A stretch of 64,000 nt of DNA from Acidobacteriaceae bacterium (lineage in GTDB: Bacteria; Acidobacteriota; Terriglobia; Terriglobales; Acidobacteriaceae), in the NCBI GenBank assembly GCA_003139095.1, contig PLHW01000035.1, positions 62,001 to 126,000 on the forward strand, given 5' to 3'. Positions 51,532-61,705 of the stretch are shown in pieces. The notes under the pieces are model-generated. The model saw only the letters and a program-made list of their open reading frames with translations. It did not search any database and was not told where the DNA came from. Position 1 is the stretch's first letter; each line of letters begins with the position of its first letter. The position numbers were made by a program, and so were the translations under genes.

Positions 51532-51693
51532 TTACCGCTTGGACTGTCCGCGCACCATCTTTTTCACTTTGCGCTTCTTCGATCCGCGCGCGTAATCGCG
51601 GGTTTTCTTCGGCTTTTCGGTTTTAATCTTCTTGCGCGCGGTGCGCTTGGCTTTCTTGCGTTCGTCGGTGCTCAGAGTTTTTGTATTTGCCAT
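51532..51693 (-). CDS. Small very basic protein
   Basis: 53 residues from ATG 51693. More than one third of residues are Lys or Arg (K-K-A-K-R-T-A-R-K-K-I-K-T-E-K-P-K-K). It has no hydrophobic helix. Composition suggests RNA or DNA binding, perhaps ribosome-associated. It starts before a long inverted repeat. No family is recognised. Confidence 0.6.
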   Translation of the reverse strand: MANTKTLSTDERKKAKRTARKKIKTEKPKKTRDYARGSKKRKVKKMVRGQSKR

Positions 51694-51729
51694 GAATGCT
51701 TTCTCTCTCGATTTTGTGATTTGCCAATC

Positions 51730-51785
51730 GGGTAATTTTGCAATTTGCCCAGGGACGAGGAGGGATCGAAATTGCAAAATTACCC
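51730..51785. repeat. Perfect 17-bp inverted repeat, AT-rich
   Basis: GGGTAATTTTGCAATTT at 51730-51746 and its exact reverse complement at 51769-51785, with partly matching flanks on both sides. It lies between uvrD and the small basic gene, both on the minus strand. It contrasts with the GC-rich surroundings and could end transcription of uvrD or be a mobile palindrome. Confidence 0.8.
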
Positions 51786-51816
51786 AATTACCAAATTACA
51801 CACTACCAGATGCTGC

Positions 51817-54537
51817 TTACGCCCTCTCCAGCTGCGCGTACTTCTCCACCAACTTCTTCAAACCGAAGCGAGGGAATTGTACCGTAATCTTCGCATCTTC
51901 CCCATCCCCTTCGCGCCGAAAAACCGTTCCCTCGCCATATTTCGGGTGTTTTACCTTCTGCCCCGGACGGAATCCGCGCTTGCCGGCCGGCTCTTCCACT
52001 TGCATTTTGGGCCGGCTGAATTTCTTTCCTCGCGACGCAAAAAACTCGGCAATGTTGTCGATCGAGTTGTAGCTCTGCAACGGCCGCGCCGGTGTGGGCC
52101 TGACCCGCGCCGGATTCCAACTCGCGCTTTGATCCTCATCCTCGTATGCATAGTGTGGCGCGGGCACTCTTGTCCGCGCAGCCGCACCCCGATCCGACGA
52201 GTAACGATCATAATCACGGGAGGCCCGCGAAGAATCCTCCCGCCCACCCCGTCGCCGCGATCCGCCCAGTTCCTCCACCAGTTCGCCCGGCACCTCTTCC
52301 AGGAAGCGCGACGGCACGCTCGCCTCCGGCATGTCGGACCCATAGCGGCGGCGATACACCGCTCGCGAAAGCACCAGCGTATCCATCGCTCGCGTCATCC
52401 CGACATAACAGAGCCGCCGTTCCTCCTCAATCTGATCGGGCTCAATCAAAGTGCGCGAATGCGGAAATAGCCCTTCTTCCATGCCGGCGAGCACGACCAG
52501 CGGAAATTCCAGACCCTTGGCCGCATGCAGCGTCATCAGCGTGATCTGCGCGCGCTCGTCGTACTGATCAGCGTCGCTGACCAGCGCCGCGTGATCGAGA
52601 AACTGGTCAAGCGTCTCGCCGCGGTCGCGCGAGTCCATGGCCGCATTCACCAACTCGCGCAGATTTTCGATCCGCGAAAAAGCCTCCGGCGTGTCTTCCT
52701 CTTCCAGCAACTTGATGTAGCCCGTGCGATCGATGAGAAACTTAAGCAACTCGGCAGTAAACGCCGCTTCGCCCGATGCGCGAAATCCCTCCACCGCGTC
52801 CTCGGGGTTGAGACCGGATTCGTGCGTGACGGCAAATTCCTCTATGGCAGCGGACTCTGGCGTGGGAGCAGGCGACTCGCCTCCTCGCTCGTCCGCGTCC
52901 TCTGCATTCGCTCCGAAATCGAAGCTGAAGTTGGCGGGATCAAAATCGGTCTCGTCGCTCTGCTCAACCTTCGCGGGGACAGCCGCGGCCGCCTTTCCAA
53001 CCGAGCGTGGCTCAACAGCGGCACCGTCCTTATTAGTAGCTCCTGCGGTCGCATCGAACCGCGAGCCGAACGTCCCCGCCAGCATCGCCCGCCCATCTTC
53101 AATTAGTTCCCGAAACGCCTTCAGCGCCGCACAGGCCCGCGCCGGCAGCAACTGCCGCGAGATCGCCTCGCCCGTCGCGCCCCACAGCGACAAGCCGGTC
53201 TCCAGTGCCAGCCGCTCCATCGTCTCCAGCGTCGTCTTCCCAATTCCGCGCGCCGGCGTATTGATCACGCGCAGCAGCGAAACCGAATCGTCCGGATTCT
53301 GAATCACCTTCAGATACGAGATCATGTCCTTGATCTCGGCCCGCTCGTAAAACGAAAACCCGCCCACCACGTGGTATTTCAACTGGTAGCGCCGCATCGC
53401 CTCTTCAAACAATCGCGACTGCGAATTGGTACGATAAAGTACCGCCGCGCGCGCCGCCGCGCCCTCCTCGAACGCCGCCTTCATATATCGGCTGATCGTG
53501 TCCGCGGCAAACAGCGCCTCGTTCTCCCCGTCCGGCGCCTCGTAGTAGCCAATCTTCGCTCCGCCCTGCCGCGACGTCCAAAGAGTCTTTCCCTTGCGCC
53601 GCACGTTGTTCGAGACCACCGCCGACGCCGCCCCGAGAATGTTCTGCGTCGAGCGGTAGTTCTGTTCCAGCCGCACAATCTTCGCCTCGGGAAAATCGCG
53701 CTCGAACTCCAGAATGTTCCGGATATCCGCCCCGCGCCACGAATAAATCGACTGATCCTCGTCGCCCACCGCGCACACGTTGTGCCGCTCGCCCGCCAGC
53801 AGCCGCATCAGTTCATATTGCGGACGGTTCGTATCCTGGTACTCATCCACCAACAAATATTGAAAACGCCGGTTGTAATACTCCCGCACCGCCGCCACCG
53901 ACTTCAGTAATCGCGCCGCTTCCAGCAGCAGGTCGTCGAAGTCCATGGCATTGGCCTTGCGTAGCTCCTTGCGATACGCCTCGTAAATGTGCGCGATCCG
54001 CTCCGTCTTCGGATCGGCCGACTGCAGATAAATTTCCTGCGGGTCGAGCATGTGATTCTTGGCCCACGAAATTCGCGACAGCACCGTGCGCGGCGTCAGT
54101 TCCTTGTCGTCGAGCCCAAGCCGTCGCATCACGCTCTTCACCACCTGCTGCTGGTCGGCCTCGTCGTAGATGACAAAATTCTTCGTAAGCCCGATCGGCG
54201 GCTGCCCCGGCACCGCCGATGGAATGCGCAGCGCCTCGACGTCCCGCCGCAGCACGCGCACACAAAATGAATGGAACGTCGAAATCACCGGCTTGGCCAC
54301 GCTCAGGCCGCCCACCAGCTTTTCCACGCGCTCGGCCATTTCGCTGGCGGCCTTGTTGGTGAAGGTCACCGCCAGAATCGATTCCGGCATCACGCCCATT
54401 TTCTCGATCAGATAGGCGATCCGGTAGGTGATGACGCGCGTCTTGCCGCTCCCAGCACCGGCCAGAATCAGCACCGGCCCTTCCGTGGTTTCAACCGCCT
54501 CGCGTTGTTGTGGGTTTAACTCGTCCAGAAACGACAA
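51817..54537 (-). CDS. pcrA: UvrD/PcrA-type DNA helicase
   Basis: 906 residues from a TTG start with GGAG nine bases upstream. Walker A G-A-G-S-G-K-T near residue 31, motif II D-E-Y-Q-D-T-N, Q-x-Y-R-S-T motif and motif VI C-Y-V-G-M-T-R-A. Superfamily 1A, 3'-5' helicase used in excision repair and replication restart. A long acidic insertion (about residues 490-590) and a C-terminal Tudor-like segment (K-V-K-H-P-K-Y-G-E-G-T-V) typical of PcrA, which can bind RNA polymerase, support the PcrA name. Confidence 0.95.
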   Translation of the reverse strand: MSFLDELNPQQREAVETTEGPVLILAGAGSGKTRVITYRIAYLIEKMGVMPESILAVTFTNKAASEMAERVEKLVGGLSVAKPVISTFHSFCVRVLRRDVEALRIPSAVPGQPPIGLTKNFVIYDEADQQQVVKSVMRRLGLDDKELTPRTVLSRISWAKNHMLDPQEIYLQSADPKTERIAHIYEAYRKELRKANAMDFDDLLLEAARLLKSVAAVREYYNRRFQYLLVDEYQDTNRPQYELMRLLAGERHNVCAVGDEDQSIYSWRGADIRNILEFERDFPEAKIVRLEQNYRSTQNILGAASAVVSNNVRRKGKTLWTSRQGGAKIGYYEAPDGENEALFAADTISRYMKAAFEEGAAARAAVLYRTNSQSRLFEEAMRRYQLKYHVVGGFSFYERAEIKDMISYLKVIQNPDDSVSLLRVINTPARGIGKTTLETMERLALETGLSLWGATGEAISRQLLPARACAALKAFRELIEDGRAMLAGTFGSRFDATAGATNKDGAAVEPRSVGKAAAAVPAKVEQSDETDFDPANFSFDFGANAEDADERGGESPAPTPESAAIEEFAVTHESGLNPEDAVEGFRASGEAAFTAELLKFLIDRTGYIKLLEEEDTPEAFSRIENLRELVNAAMDSRDRGETLDQFLDHAALVSDADQYDERAQITLMTLHAAKGLEFPLVVLAGMEEGLFPHSRTLIEPDQIEEERRLCYVGMTRAMDTLVLSRAVYRRRYGSDMPEASVPSRFLEEVPGELVEELGGSRRRGGREDSSRASRDYDRYSSDRGAAARTRVPAPHYAYEDEDQSASWNPARVRPTPARPLQSYNSIDNIAEFFASRGKKFSRPKMQVEEPAGKRGFRPGQKVKHPKYGEGTVFRREGDGEDAKITVQFPRFGLKKLVEKYAQLERA

Positions 54538-54666
54538 AAGGGATGGCTCCGCAAGCGCTCGTTTAATTTTACACGTTCGGATTCTAGCCGCCGCCGCCCG
54601 CTCTCCGCCGTCCGCCCGTCACATTCCTCTGTGCATCCGTCACACGCCAATGTTTTTCCGCTCGCC

Positions 54667-54672
54667 TATAAT
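54667..54672 (+). promoter_or_regulatory. TATAAT box eight bases before the carboxylase start
   Basis: TATAAT ends at 54672; ATG is at 54681. Transcription from this -10 would begin within about two bases of the ATG. No clear -35 was seen. Confidence 0.5.
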
Positions 54673-54680
54673 GTCTCGCT

Positions 54681-56279
<1,599 letters not shown>

Positions 56280-56291
56280 GACAGCCCCATT

Positions 56292-56633
56292 TTAAGGGTA
56301 CTGAAGTTGCTGCTCATCGGGTTCCAACGGAAGCATGGACCCATGCCGAACGTGCAGTACGTAGACCGATCCTTTCTCTTGCAAAACGAGAAAGAGGACA
56401 CGATACGTGCCGCGATTTCCCGAGCCGAAAAGCAATTCGCGGATCGGTCGTTCGAGCGAGGCGCTTTCGGGTGCTGTTGAACAGCGCTCGGGATGTTGAG
56501 AGAGGGTTCGAATACTCAAACGGGCTCGACGAATCCAGTCCCGAGCGGCCCGTGGCGCCTCCTTGCGAATGTAGCGATAAGCAGCGCGAAGATCGGCATC
56601 GGCCCTGGGAGTAAGGACAACCCGATAAATCAT
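56292..56633 (-). CDS. RelE/ParE-family toxin
   Basis: 113 residues. The pattern R-A-D-A-D-L-R-A-A-Y-R-Y-I and later I-R-E-L-L-F-G-S-G-N-R-G-T-Y-R-V-L-F matches RelE/ParE toxins. ParE-type members block gyrase and RelE-type members cut mRNA; the type cannot be settled here. It lies 9 bp after its antitoxin gene, in the same operon. The C-terminal end is longer than usual. Confidence 0.8.
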   Translation of the reverse strand: MIYRVVLTPRADADLRAAYRYIRKEAPRAARDWIRRARLSIRTLSQHPERCSTAPESASLERPIRELLFGSGNRGTYRVLFLVLQEKGSVYVLHVRHGSMLPLEPDEQQLQYP

Positions 56634-56642
56634 CGCCGGAGT

Positions 56643-56912
56643 TCAACCCTCCCGTTCCATTTCATCGAAAACGTCGTCCGCCAATCGACCCTCGCCGCGT
56701 AGCGCTTGGGCAAGCCCCTCTCGTATGCTCGCAACTGTGTCGAGATGCTCGGCAACGTCGCGGTAGGCGGCTGCGTCAAGCACTATGGCCTCGGCTTTTC
56801 CGTTCACAGTCAGCACCAGAGGACGTCCAGTCTTCTTCATTTGTTTCATCAGCCCCGAGGAATTGCGCTTGAAGGTAGTCAGGGAATGAATATCTTGGGT
56901 GACATCGATCAT
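56643..56912 (-). CDS. Phd/YefM-family antitoxin
   Basis: 89 residues. The N-terminal L-T-T-F-K-R-N-S-S-G-L-M-K-Q-M-K-K-T-G-R segment followed by P-L-V-L-T-V-N-G-K-A-E-A-I-V-L is the Phd/YefM DNA-binding fold; the polar C-terminus would bind the toxin. The TACAAT at 56919-56924 ends six bases before the ATG, and GCGAT/ATCGC half-sites around 56916-56937 could be the operator. Confidence 0.88.
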   Translation of the reverse strand: MIDVTQDIHSLTTFKRNSSGLMKQMKKTGRPLVLTVNGKAEAIVLDAAAYRDVAEHLDTVASIREGLAQALRGEGRLADDVFDEMEREG

Positions 56913-56918
56913 GATGCG

Positions 56919-56924
56919 ATTGTA
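56919..56924 (-). promoter_or_regulatory. TACAAT box before the antitoxin
   Basis: Minus-strand TACAAT ends six bases before the ATG (56912), implying a leaderless or near-leaderless transcript. Confidence 0.45.
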
Positions 56925-56992
56925 GCATTAATATCGCATAGTATTCAGCGCTGACGCAATGAGGAAATCGCGCCCCGTGGAAGTGTCTTTTA

Positions 56993-57022
56993 TTGACTTA
57001 ATACAACTATAGACGACATAAT
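56993..57022 (+). promoter_or_regulatory. Promoter at the start of the HTH-nuclease gene
   Basis: TTGACT at 56993-56998, an 18-base spacer, and CATAAT at 57017-57022. The -10 abuts ATG 57023, so transcription would start near 57029, where a second ATG lies. This favours the start at 57029 and a leaderless mRNA. Confidence 0.5.
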
Positions 57023-58060
57023 ATGTTTATGAAAGATGTTTCTGATGTTTACTTGACGCCAGAAGACGTTGCCGAAAAACTCAGTTTGAACGTGGAAACG
57101 ATTTATCGCTGGCTCCGAAGGAGGAAGCTCCGCGGTAGCCGCATTAGTCACAAGGCATGGCGCATTCCTGAGCGAGAGCTTACATCGTTCGTCAGGCGGC
57201 AGAATGTATCCGAGTTGTTGTTCGAGGAGTACGCGGAGCAATATAACCTCGGCGCACCGGAACACGAACCGCCGGTTCCTGGAGCGTCCAGCCTAGTTGA
57301 CTATCGGCTGAACCACCGGGGTCAGGCGCTTTGGTTTGAGGTGAAAGAGTTCGATGTAAACCCGTCTCTTACGGGAACGGGCGGCGGAGCTTTCGATCCG
57401 CACGTTGGCATTCGCTCAAAGATCGACAAGGCGAAGAAAAAATTCCGCGACTACAACAACGAGTGCTGCTCGCTGGTTCTATTCAATGAGGCTTTCAATC
57501 TCGTGCACATTTGCACTCCGCGAATTGTGCTCGGTGCAATGCTCGGCAGCGTTGGGTTTAGAGTTCCATACGATCCAGCCACCGAAAGTTACACTGGTCC
57601 GATTGAAGACAACATCTTCATGGACGGCGGCAAGCTAATTCATCCACACCTTAAAACGCCACAGAACACGACGATTAGCGCACTGATCGCTTTGGAGCGT
57701 TTCACTGTGGGGCAGTCCGAACTTCAGATCGCGGTAGAGCGACGGGAACTGGCGGAGCAGCGCGTGCTCCCCTACGAAGAGCACTTCAAGATGCTCGAAG
57801 AAAACCGCGAGATGTACTCGCGTCGGGTTCTGAGAACAATCGTCTATGAGAATCCACACGCTAATAAGGAACTCCCACGTGACATCTTCGTTGGGCCGTT
57901 CGATGAGCGATGGGGACAAGAAGGAGATGTGATCAAGCAAGTGTTCATCGGGCAGGAACTCCAGAAGCTAAAGGAATCGGAACACAATCTTGGGCTTGAT
58001 CAGGGACCGTTCGTGCGCCATGCGCGGAGACGAGCGCGTAAGGCGCAGGCCGACAAATAA
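57023..58060 (+). CDS. Excisionase-type HTH fused to a PD-(D/E)XK-like nuclease domain
   Basis: 345 residues. Residues ~10-58 are a MerR/excisionase-type winged HTH (L-T-P-E-D-V-A-E-K-L, then I-Y-R-W-L-R-R-R-K-L-R-G). Next, residues 80-110 contain Glu80/Glu82, Asp93 (L-V-D-Y-R-L) and Glu106-x-Lys108 (W-F-E-V-K-E-F), the arrangement of a restriction-endonuclease-fold core. The remaining ~230 residues are unfamiliar. Base use is less GC-rich than the neighbours, and it is divergent from a toxin-antitoxin pair, so it may be acquired. Function inferred only: DNA-binding nuclease, perhaps defence or mobile-element-related. Confidence 0.65.
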   Translation: MFMKDVSDVYLTPEDVAEKLSLNVETIYRWLRRRKLRGSRISHKAWRIPERELTSFVRRQNVSELLFEEYAEQYNLGAPEHEPPVPGASSLVDYRLNHRGQALWFEVKEFDVNPSLTGTGGGAFDPHVGIRSKIDKAKKKFRDYNNECCSLVLFNEAFNLVHICTPRIVLGAMLGSVGFRVPYDPATESYTGPIEDNIFMDGGKLIHPHLKTPQNTTISALIALERFTVGQSELQIAVERRELAEQRVLPYEEHFKMLEENREMYSRRVLRTIVYENPHANKELPRDIFVGPFDERWGQEGDVIKQVFIGQELQKLKESEHNLGLDQGPFVRHARRRARKAQADK

Positions 58061-58817
58061 TTAGAAGGGCGCACAAATAGAGAGTCCCGAGGTGATGTTG
58101 GGCTTATTCGTCTCGGCCAGTAGCTCGCGTTTAGACCCTTGCTGACCTTATTCCTGCCGCTCCCTTGCGGGTGCATTGCAGGCCGATCTTGCTCGGGCTC
58201 CGGGCTCACCGCCAACCGGATAAATCAGTCCAACGCCTCGGGACTCTATCCTGCCTTCGACATGGGTTCCTGTTCGCCTCAACCAGCGCTCAGCTATAGA
58301 CCCTTGCTCGCCCTCTCAAACTCGCCTCGCGGCGGCCTGAGTGACTCCGCTTGAGCCCCGGACCTTGCACCAACCGGGAAAACTTCAGAACGTGTCAAAG
58401 AACGATTATGGTTTTACCACGCTCATTTCTGGCGTCAATCAAATTGATGAATTTGTAAATGCTTGTTTGTCAATACAGTGCAGACCATCCACAACGGGGT
58501 GAAACGATAATTGTGCAATTGCCGCGAAAGAATTCGGAAAACGAGCAGTATTCATGCGGCTTCTCGCGAATTTCTTGAAATCATGCAAACTCGTCCCGCC
58601 CCGTATCAGCCGGCGCCGCGTTGTGCAAATCCAGTCAGAATGCAGCAGCGGCGCGGCATCTGCTGGCCCCTGGCCTCAGGCACTTAACTCCTCGTTAGTT
58701 TCTGGGCCGCGAATCGTTGCCACCGACTCGCGAACGGCTAACGACCGACGGCTAACGACCACCGACCGACGACGAACGCCCAACGCCGCCCTCATCCATT
58801 ACAATGCAGCCTGAAAA
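58061..58817. other. Gene-free stretch after the HTH-nuclease gene
   Basis: About 750 bases with no convincing gene. It holds the diverged repeat cluster (58076-58385), an AT-richer middle part and a GTCGTT-family copy in reverse orientation near 58735-58790, just before the nucleoside phosphorylase gene. Confidence 0.6.
58076..58385. repeat. Cluster of diverged direct and inverted repeats
   Basis: Two ~110-bp units (about 58112-58223 and 58277-58383) share TAGACCCTTGCT near their starts and CCAACCGG near their ends. ATAGAG(AG)TCCCGAGG at 58075-58092 recurs inverted at about 58237-58252. All noncoding. They look like remnants of a structured mobile or recombination-site array. Confidence 0.55.
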
Positions 58818-59660
58818 ATGACGCCCGATATTTTCACCTGCGCCGAATTCGCCGCTGCCTTCATCCTCTCGCAGACGAACCTCCGCCCGCGCATTGGCCT
58901 CGTCCTCGGCTCCGGCCTCGGTGCCTTTGCCGACGACCTCACCGATCCTATCCGCATCCCCTACGCGCAGATTCCGTCCTTTCCGCGCTCGACCGCCATC
59001 GGCCACGCCGGCCAACTCGTCATCGGAAAATCCGCCGGCATCCCCGTCGCAGTCATGCAGGGCCGCGTTCATCTCTATGAAGGCTACTCGGCCGCCGAAG
59101 TTGCGTTCCCTTCGCGCGTACTCGGCCGCATGGGCATTCGCGCGCTTGTCCTCACCAACGCCGCCGGCGGCATCAACCTCGAATACGGTCAGGGCGCGCT
59201 CGTCGTTCTGCGCGACCACATCAATCTCCAGGGCCAGAATCCGCTCACCGGCCCGAACGACGACCGCTTCGGCCATCGCTTCCCCGACATGACCTATGCC
59301 TACTCTCCCCGCTTCCGCCAGATCGCGCTCGAAGAGGCGCAGCGGCTCTCGATCGCGCCGCGCGAGGGCGTCTATGCCGCGCTCGCCGGCCCGAGCTACG
59401 AAACGCCGGCGGAGATTCGCTACCTGCGCGCCATCGGCGCTGACCTCGTCGGCATGTCGACGGTCTCCGAGACCATCGCCGCGCGCCACATGGGAATCGA
59501 AGTCCTCGCAATTTCCTGCGTCACCAACATGGCCGCCGGCATCTTAGATAAGGCGCTCGATCACGAAGAAGTTTTGGAAGTCGGCCGCCGCGTGATGGGG
59601 CAGTTCGTCGCTCTGCTGCGCGCGGTGCTGCCGCGCCTCGCGAACGAAACTGGCGCATAG
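58818..59660 (+). CDS. Purine nucleoside phosphorylase, trimeric family
   Basis: 280 residues. Phosphate and base-binding motifs L-G-S-G-L-G near residue 31, G-H-A-G near 63, G-R-x-H-x-Y-E-G near 82, T-N-A-A-G-G-I-N near 113, A-G-P-S-Y-E-T near 194 and G-M-S-T-V-S-E near 215. It releases purine base and ribose-1-phosphate from nucleosides. Adenosine deaminase at 48776 supplies inosine. TACAAT lies 12 bases before the start. No SD visible. Confidence 0.95.
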   Translation: MTPDIFTCAEFAAAFILSQTNLRPRIGLVLGSGLGAFADDLTDPIRIPYAQIPSFPRSTAIGHAGQLVIGKSAGIPVAVMQGRVHLYEGYSAAEVAFPSRVLGRMGIRALVLTNAAGGINLEYGQGALVVLRDHINLQGQNPLTGPNDDRFGHRFPDMTYAYSPRFRQIALEEAQRLSIAPREGVYAALAGPSYETPAEIRYLRAIGADLVGMSTVSETIAARHMGIEVLAISCVTNMAAGILDKALDHEEVLEVGRRVMGQFVALLRAVLPRLANETGA

Positions 59661-59699
59661 CGAGCGGGCCGCGATTGGTTCCGCCCCCGCGCCGCCGAC

Positions 59700-59705
59700 T
59701 ATAAT
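59700..59705 (+). promoter_or_regulatory. TATAAT box of the PPOX-family gene
   Basis: TATAAT about 34 bases before the ATG; a GAGGAG ribosome site follows, so this gene has a normal leader. Confidence 0.5.
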
Positions 59706-59739
59706 CGAAGCTGCAAATTCATTCGAGGAGAAGCCAGCG

Positions 59740-60138
59740 ATGTCGAACGTCATCCCTGAGAAGTACCAGGATCTTTTTCAGAAGAAGGCTTTTGCCAGCC
59801 TTGGAACCTTGATGCCCGACGGCCGCCCGCAAGTGACGCCCGTGTGGTGTGACTTCGACGGCGAGCATGTCATCTTTAACTCCGCCCGTGGCCGTCAAAA
59901 AGATAAAAATGTGCGCCGCGATCCGCGCGTTGCGCTCGCCGTCATCGATCCCGACAATCCCTATCGCTATATTGAAATTCGCGGCAAGGTCGTCGAAATT
60001 ACCGAAGAGGGCGCCGACAAGCACATCGACAAGATGGCCAAGAAATATCTGGGACAGGACAAGTATCCCTTTGGCCAGCCCGGCGAAGTGCGCGTGCTTT
60101 ATAAGATCAAGCCCGAGCACACCACGGTTATGGGATAG
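59740..60138 (+). CDS. PPOX-class F420-dependent or FMN flavoprotein
   Basis: 132 residues. Split-barrel fold as in pyridoxamine 5'-phosphate oxidase: A-S-L-G-T-L-M-P-D-G-R-P-Q-V-T-P-V-W, then R-Q-K-D-K-N-V-R-R-D-P-R-V-A-L-A-V. This resembles the short PPOX class F420-dependent subfamily. The family uses F420 or FMN for reductions. The native substrate is unknown. A GAGGAG ribosome site precedes it. Confidence 0.88.
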   Translation: MSNVIPEKYQDLFQKKAFASLGTLMPDGRPQVTPVWCDFDGEHVIFNSARGRQKDKNVRRDPRVALAVIDPDNPYRYIEIRGKVVEITEEGADKHIDKMAKKYLGQDKYPFGQPGEVRVLYKIKPEHTTVMG

Positions 60139-60417
60139 TGCCCGACACTAGCCGATTGCCACTTGCTCGTCGTTGAGTTCGATACTGTCCCGCTGGCGCA
60201 GCCCCCGCTTGCGTTCAGCGCGGACAGTCTCTGACGACTAACAGTCCACAGACGTCTGCTTTCCTTTTTCCGCCCCACTCGTCTAAAACGTACTGGAAGT
60301 AGTTGCCAAGACTGGGGACGCTTCGTTCGGGAACTTCGCGGCGCACTTTCCCGTATTAAAGAGTGGGTGGAAGGCGGGCGACGGTCGGTTCCTTTTCTGT
60401 TCCTGCCGGGAGGTTTT

Positions 60418-60936
60418 ATGGAAGTCGCCAGCAACAACCACGAAAGCCTGCGCGAGGTGCGCGCAGTTCCGCACGATGCGTCGATCCACCAGGTCGTTCA
60501 GGCCGCGCACGATGAACTGCGCCAACTACTTCAGCAGCGCGCCGAAATCATGAAGCGCATCGGCACGGTGAAGCAAACCATCACCGGTCTCGCCGACCTC
60601 TTCGGCGAAGACGCCCTCGGCCCCGAACTCCTCGACCTCATCGACCGCAAGCCCAACGGCCGCCAGCCCGGATTTACCAAGGCCTGCCGCCGCGTGTTAA
60701 TGGAGATGCGCCGTCCCATGGGAGCGCGCGAAGTGTGCGTGGAACTAGAGCGGCAGGCGCCCGCGATTCTCGCGCGCCACAAAGACCCACTGGCCTCGGT
60801 CACCACGGTTCTTAATCGGCTGGTCGATTACGGCGAAGCCCGCAGCCTCTCGAACGATCGCGGGCGCCGCGTGTGGGAGTGGGTCAGCGAAGCCGAGCAG
60901 CCTGCGATGGCAATGCCGGCGCGCATTCCGGCGTAG
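60418..60936 (+). CDS. Winged-helix domain protein of unknown function
   Basis: 172 residues from ATG 60418 with GGGAGG upstream. The N-terminal half is a helical, probably coiled-coil segment (L-R-Q-L-L-Q-Q-R-A-E-I-M-K-R-I-G). The C-terminal half (F-T-K-A-C-R-R-V-L-M-E-M, A-R-E-V-C-V-E-L-E-R, V-T-T-V-L-N-R-L-V-D-Y-G-E-A) is winged-helix-like. It may be a small DNA-binding regulator. No partner gene is evident. Confidence 0.7.
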   Translation: MEVASNNHESLREVRAVPHDASIHQVVQAAHDELRQLLQQRAEIMKRIGTVKQTITGLADLFGEDALGPELLDLIDRKPNGRQPGFTKACRRVLMEMRRPMGAREVCVELERQAPAILARHKDPLASVTTVLNRLVDYGEARSLSNDRGRRVWEWVSEAEQPAMAMPARIPA

Positions 60937-60988
60937 TGCGGGGGCACAAAGCTAATTGTCGTCCGGTCGGAGCGAAGGCCCGCCGCGG

Positions 60989-61705
60989 CTATGCTGGCAG
61001 CAACTGCCCCTTCTCCAGATGCCGCGTCACGTGCGCATACCCGGCCGCATGCGGATCGTGCGTCACCATCACAATGGTCTTGTGAAAGCTCTCATTCAGG
61101 CGCTTCAAAATCTCCAGAATTTCCGTCGCCGAATGACTGTCTAAATCGCCGGTCGGCTCGTCCGCCAGAATCAGCGTCGGATCGCTCACAATCGCCCGCG
61201 CAATCGCCACGCGCTGCTCCTGCCCGCCCGATAGTTGCTTCGGCAGATGATTCACCCGCTCCTCCAAGCCCACTAGCTTGAGCGCGGTCATCACGTGATC
61301 GCGGCGCTGCTGCGGCGTCATCTTCGTCAGCAGCAGCGGCAACTCAACATTCTCAAACGCGGTCAGCACCGGAATCAGGTTGAACGTCTGAAACACATAT
61401 CCGACGTGAGTATTCCGCCAGCGCGCCGACTGCGTATCGTTGAGCCGGAAAATATTCTCGCCCATCACCAGCAACTCGCCCGACGTGGGCCGGTCAATGG
61501 CGGCAATCATATTAAGCAGCGTCGTCTTGCCTGAGCCCGACGGCCCCATCAGCGCCAGAAATTCCCCGGCCGCGATGTCGATGGAAACGTTGTCGAGCGC
61601 CGTTACTTCGAAGGCGTCGCGTTTGAAAATTTTGCTCACGCCGCGCGCCTGCACCACCTTCCCGGTCACCGCGGTTTGGTTTGGAGTTGCTGTCGCCACA
61701 CTCAT
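60989..61705 (-). CDS. ABC transporter ATPase, MacB/LolD type
   Basis: 238 residues. Walker [10 protein letters not shown]-loop, signature L-S-G-G-Q-E-Q-R and Walker [13 protein letters not shown]. Drives an efflux or lipoprotein-release pump with the membrane-fusion protein just upstream and the FtsX-type permease before that. Start overlaps the preceding gene by 4 bp. The substrate (drug, siderophore, lipid) is unknown. Confidence 0.93.
   Translation of the reverse strand: MSVATATPNQTAVTGKVVQARGVSKIFKRDAFEVTALDNVSIDIAAGEFLALMGPSGSGKTTLLNMIAAIDRPTSGELLVMGENIFRLNDTQSARWRNTHVGYVFQTFNLIPVLTAFENVELPLLLTKMTPQQRRDHVMTALKLVGLEERVNHLPKQLSGGQEQRVAIARAIVSDPTLILADEPTGDLDSHSATEILEILKRLNESFHKTIVMVTHDPHAAGYAHVTRHLEKGQLLPA

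Noticed and set aside
58554-58814. Plus-strand 86-codon frame before the nucleoside phosphorylase gene
   Set aside because: It includes a GTCGTT-family repeat and ends just before the start of the real gene; no protein-like features.
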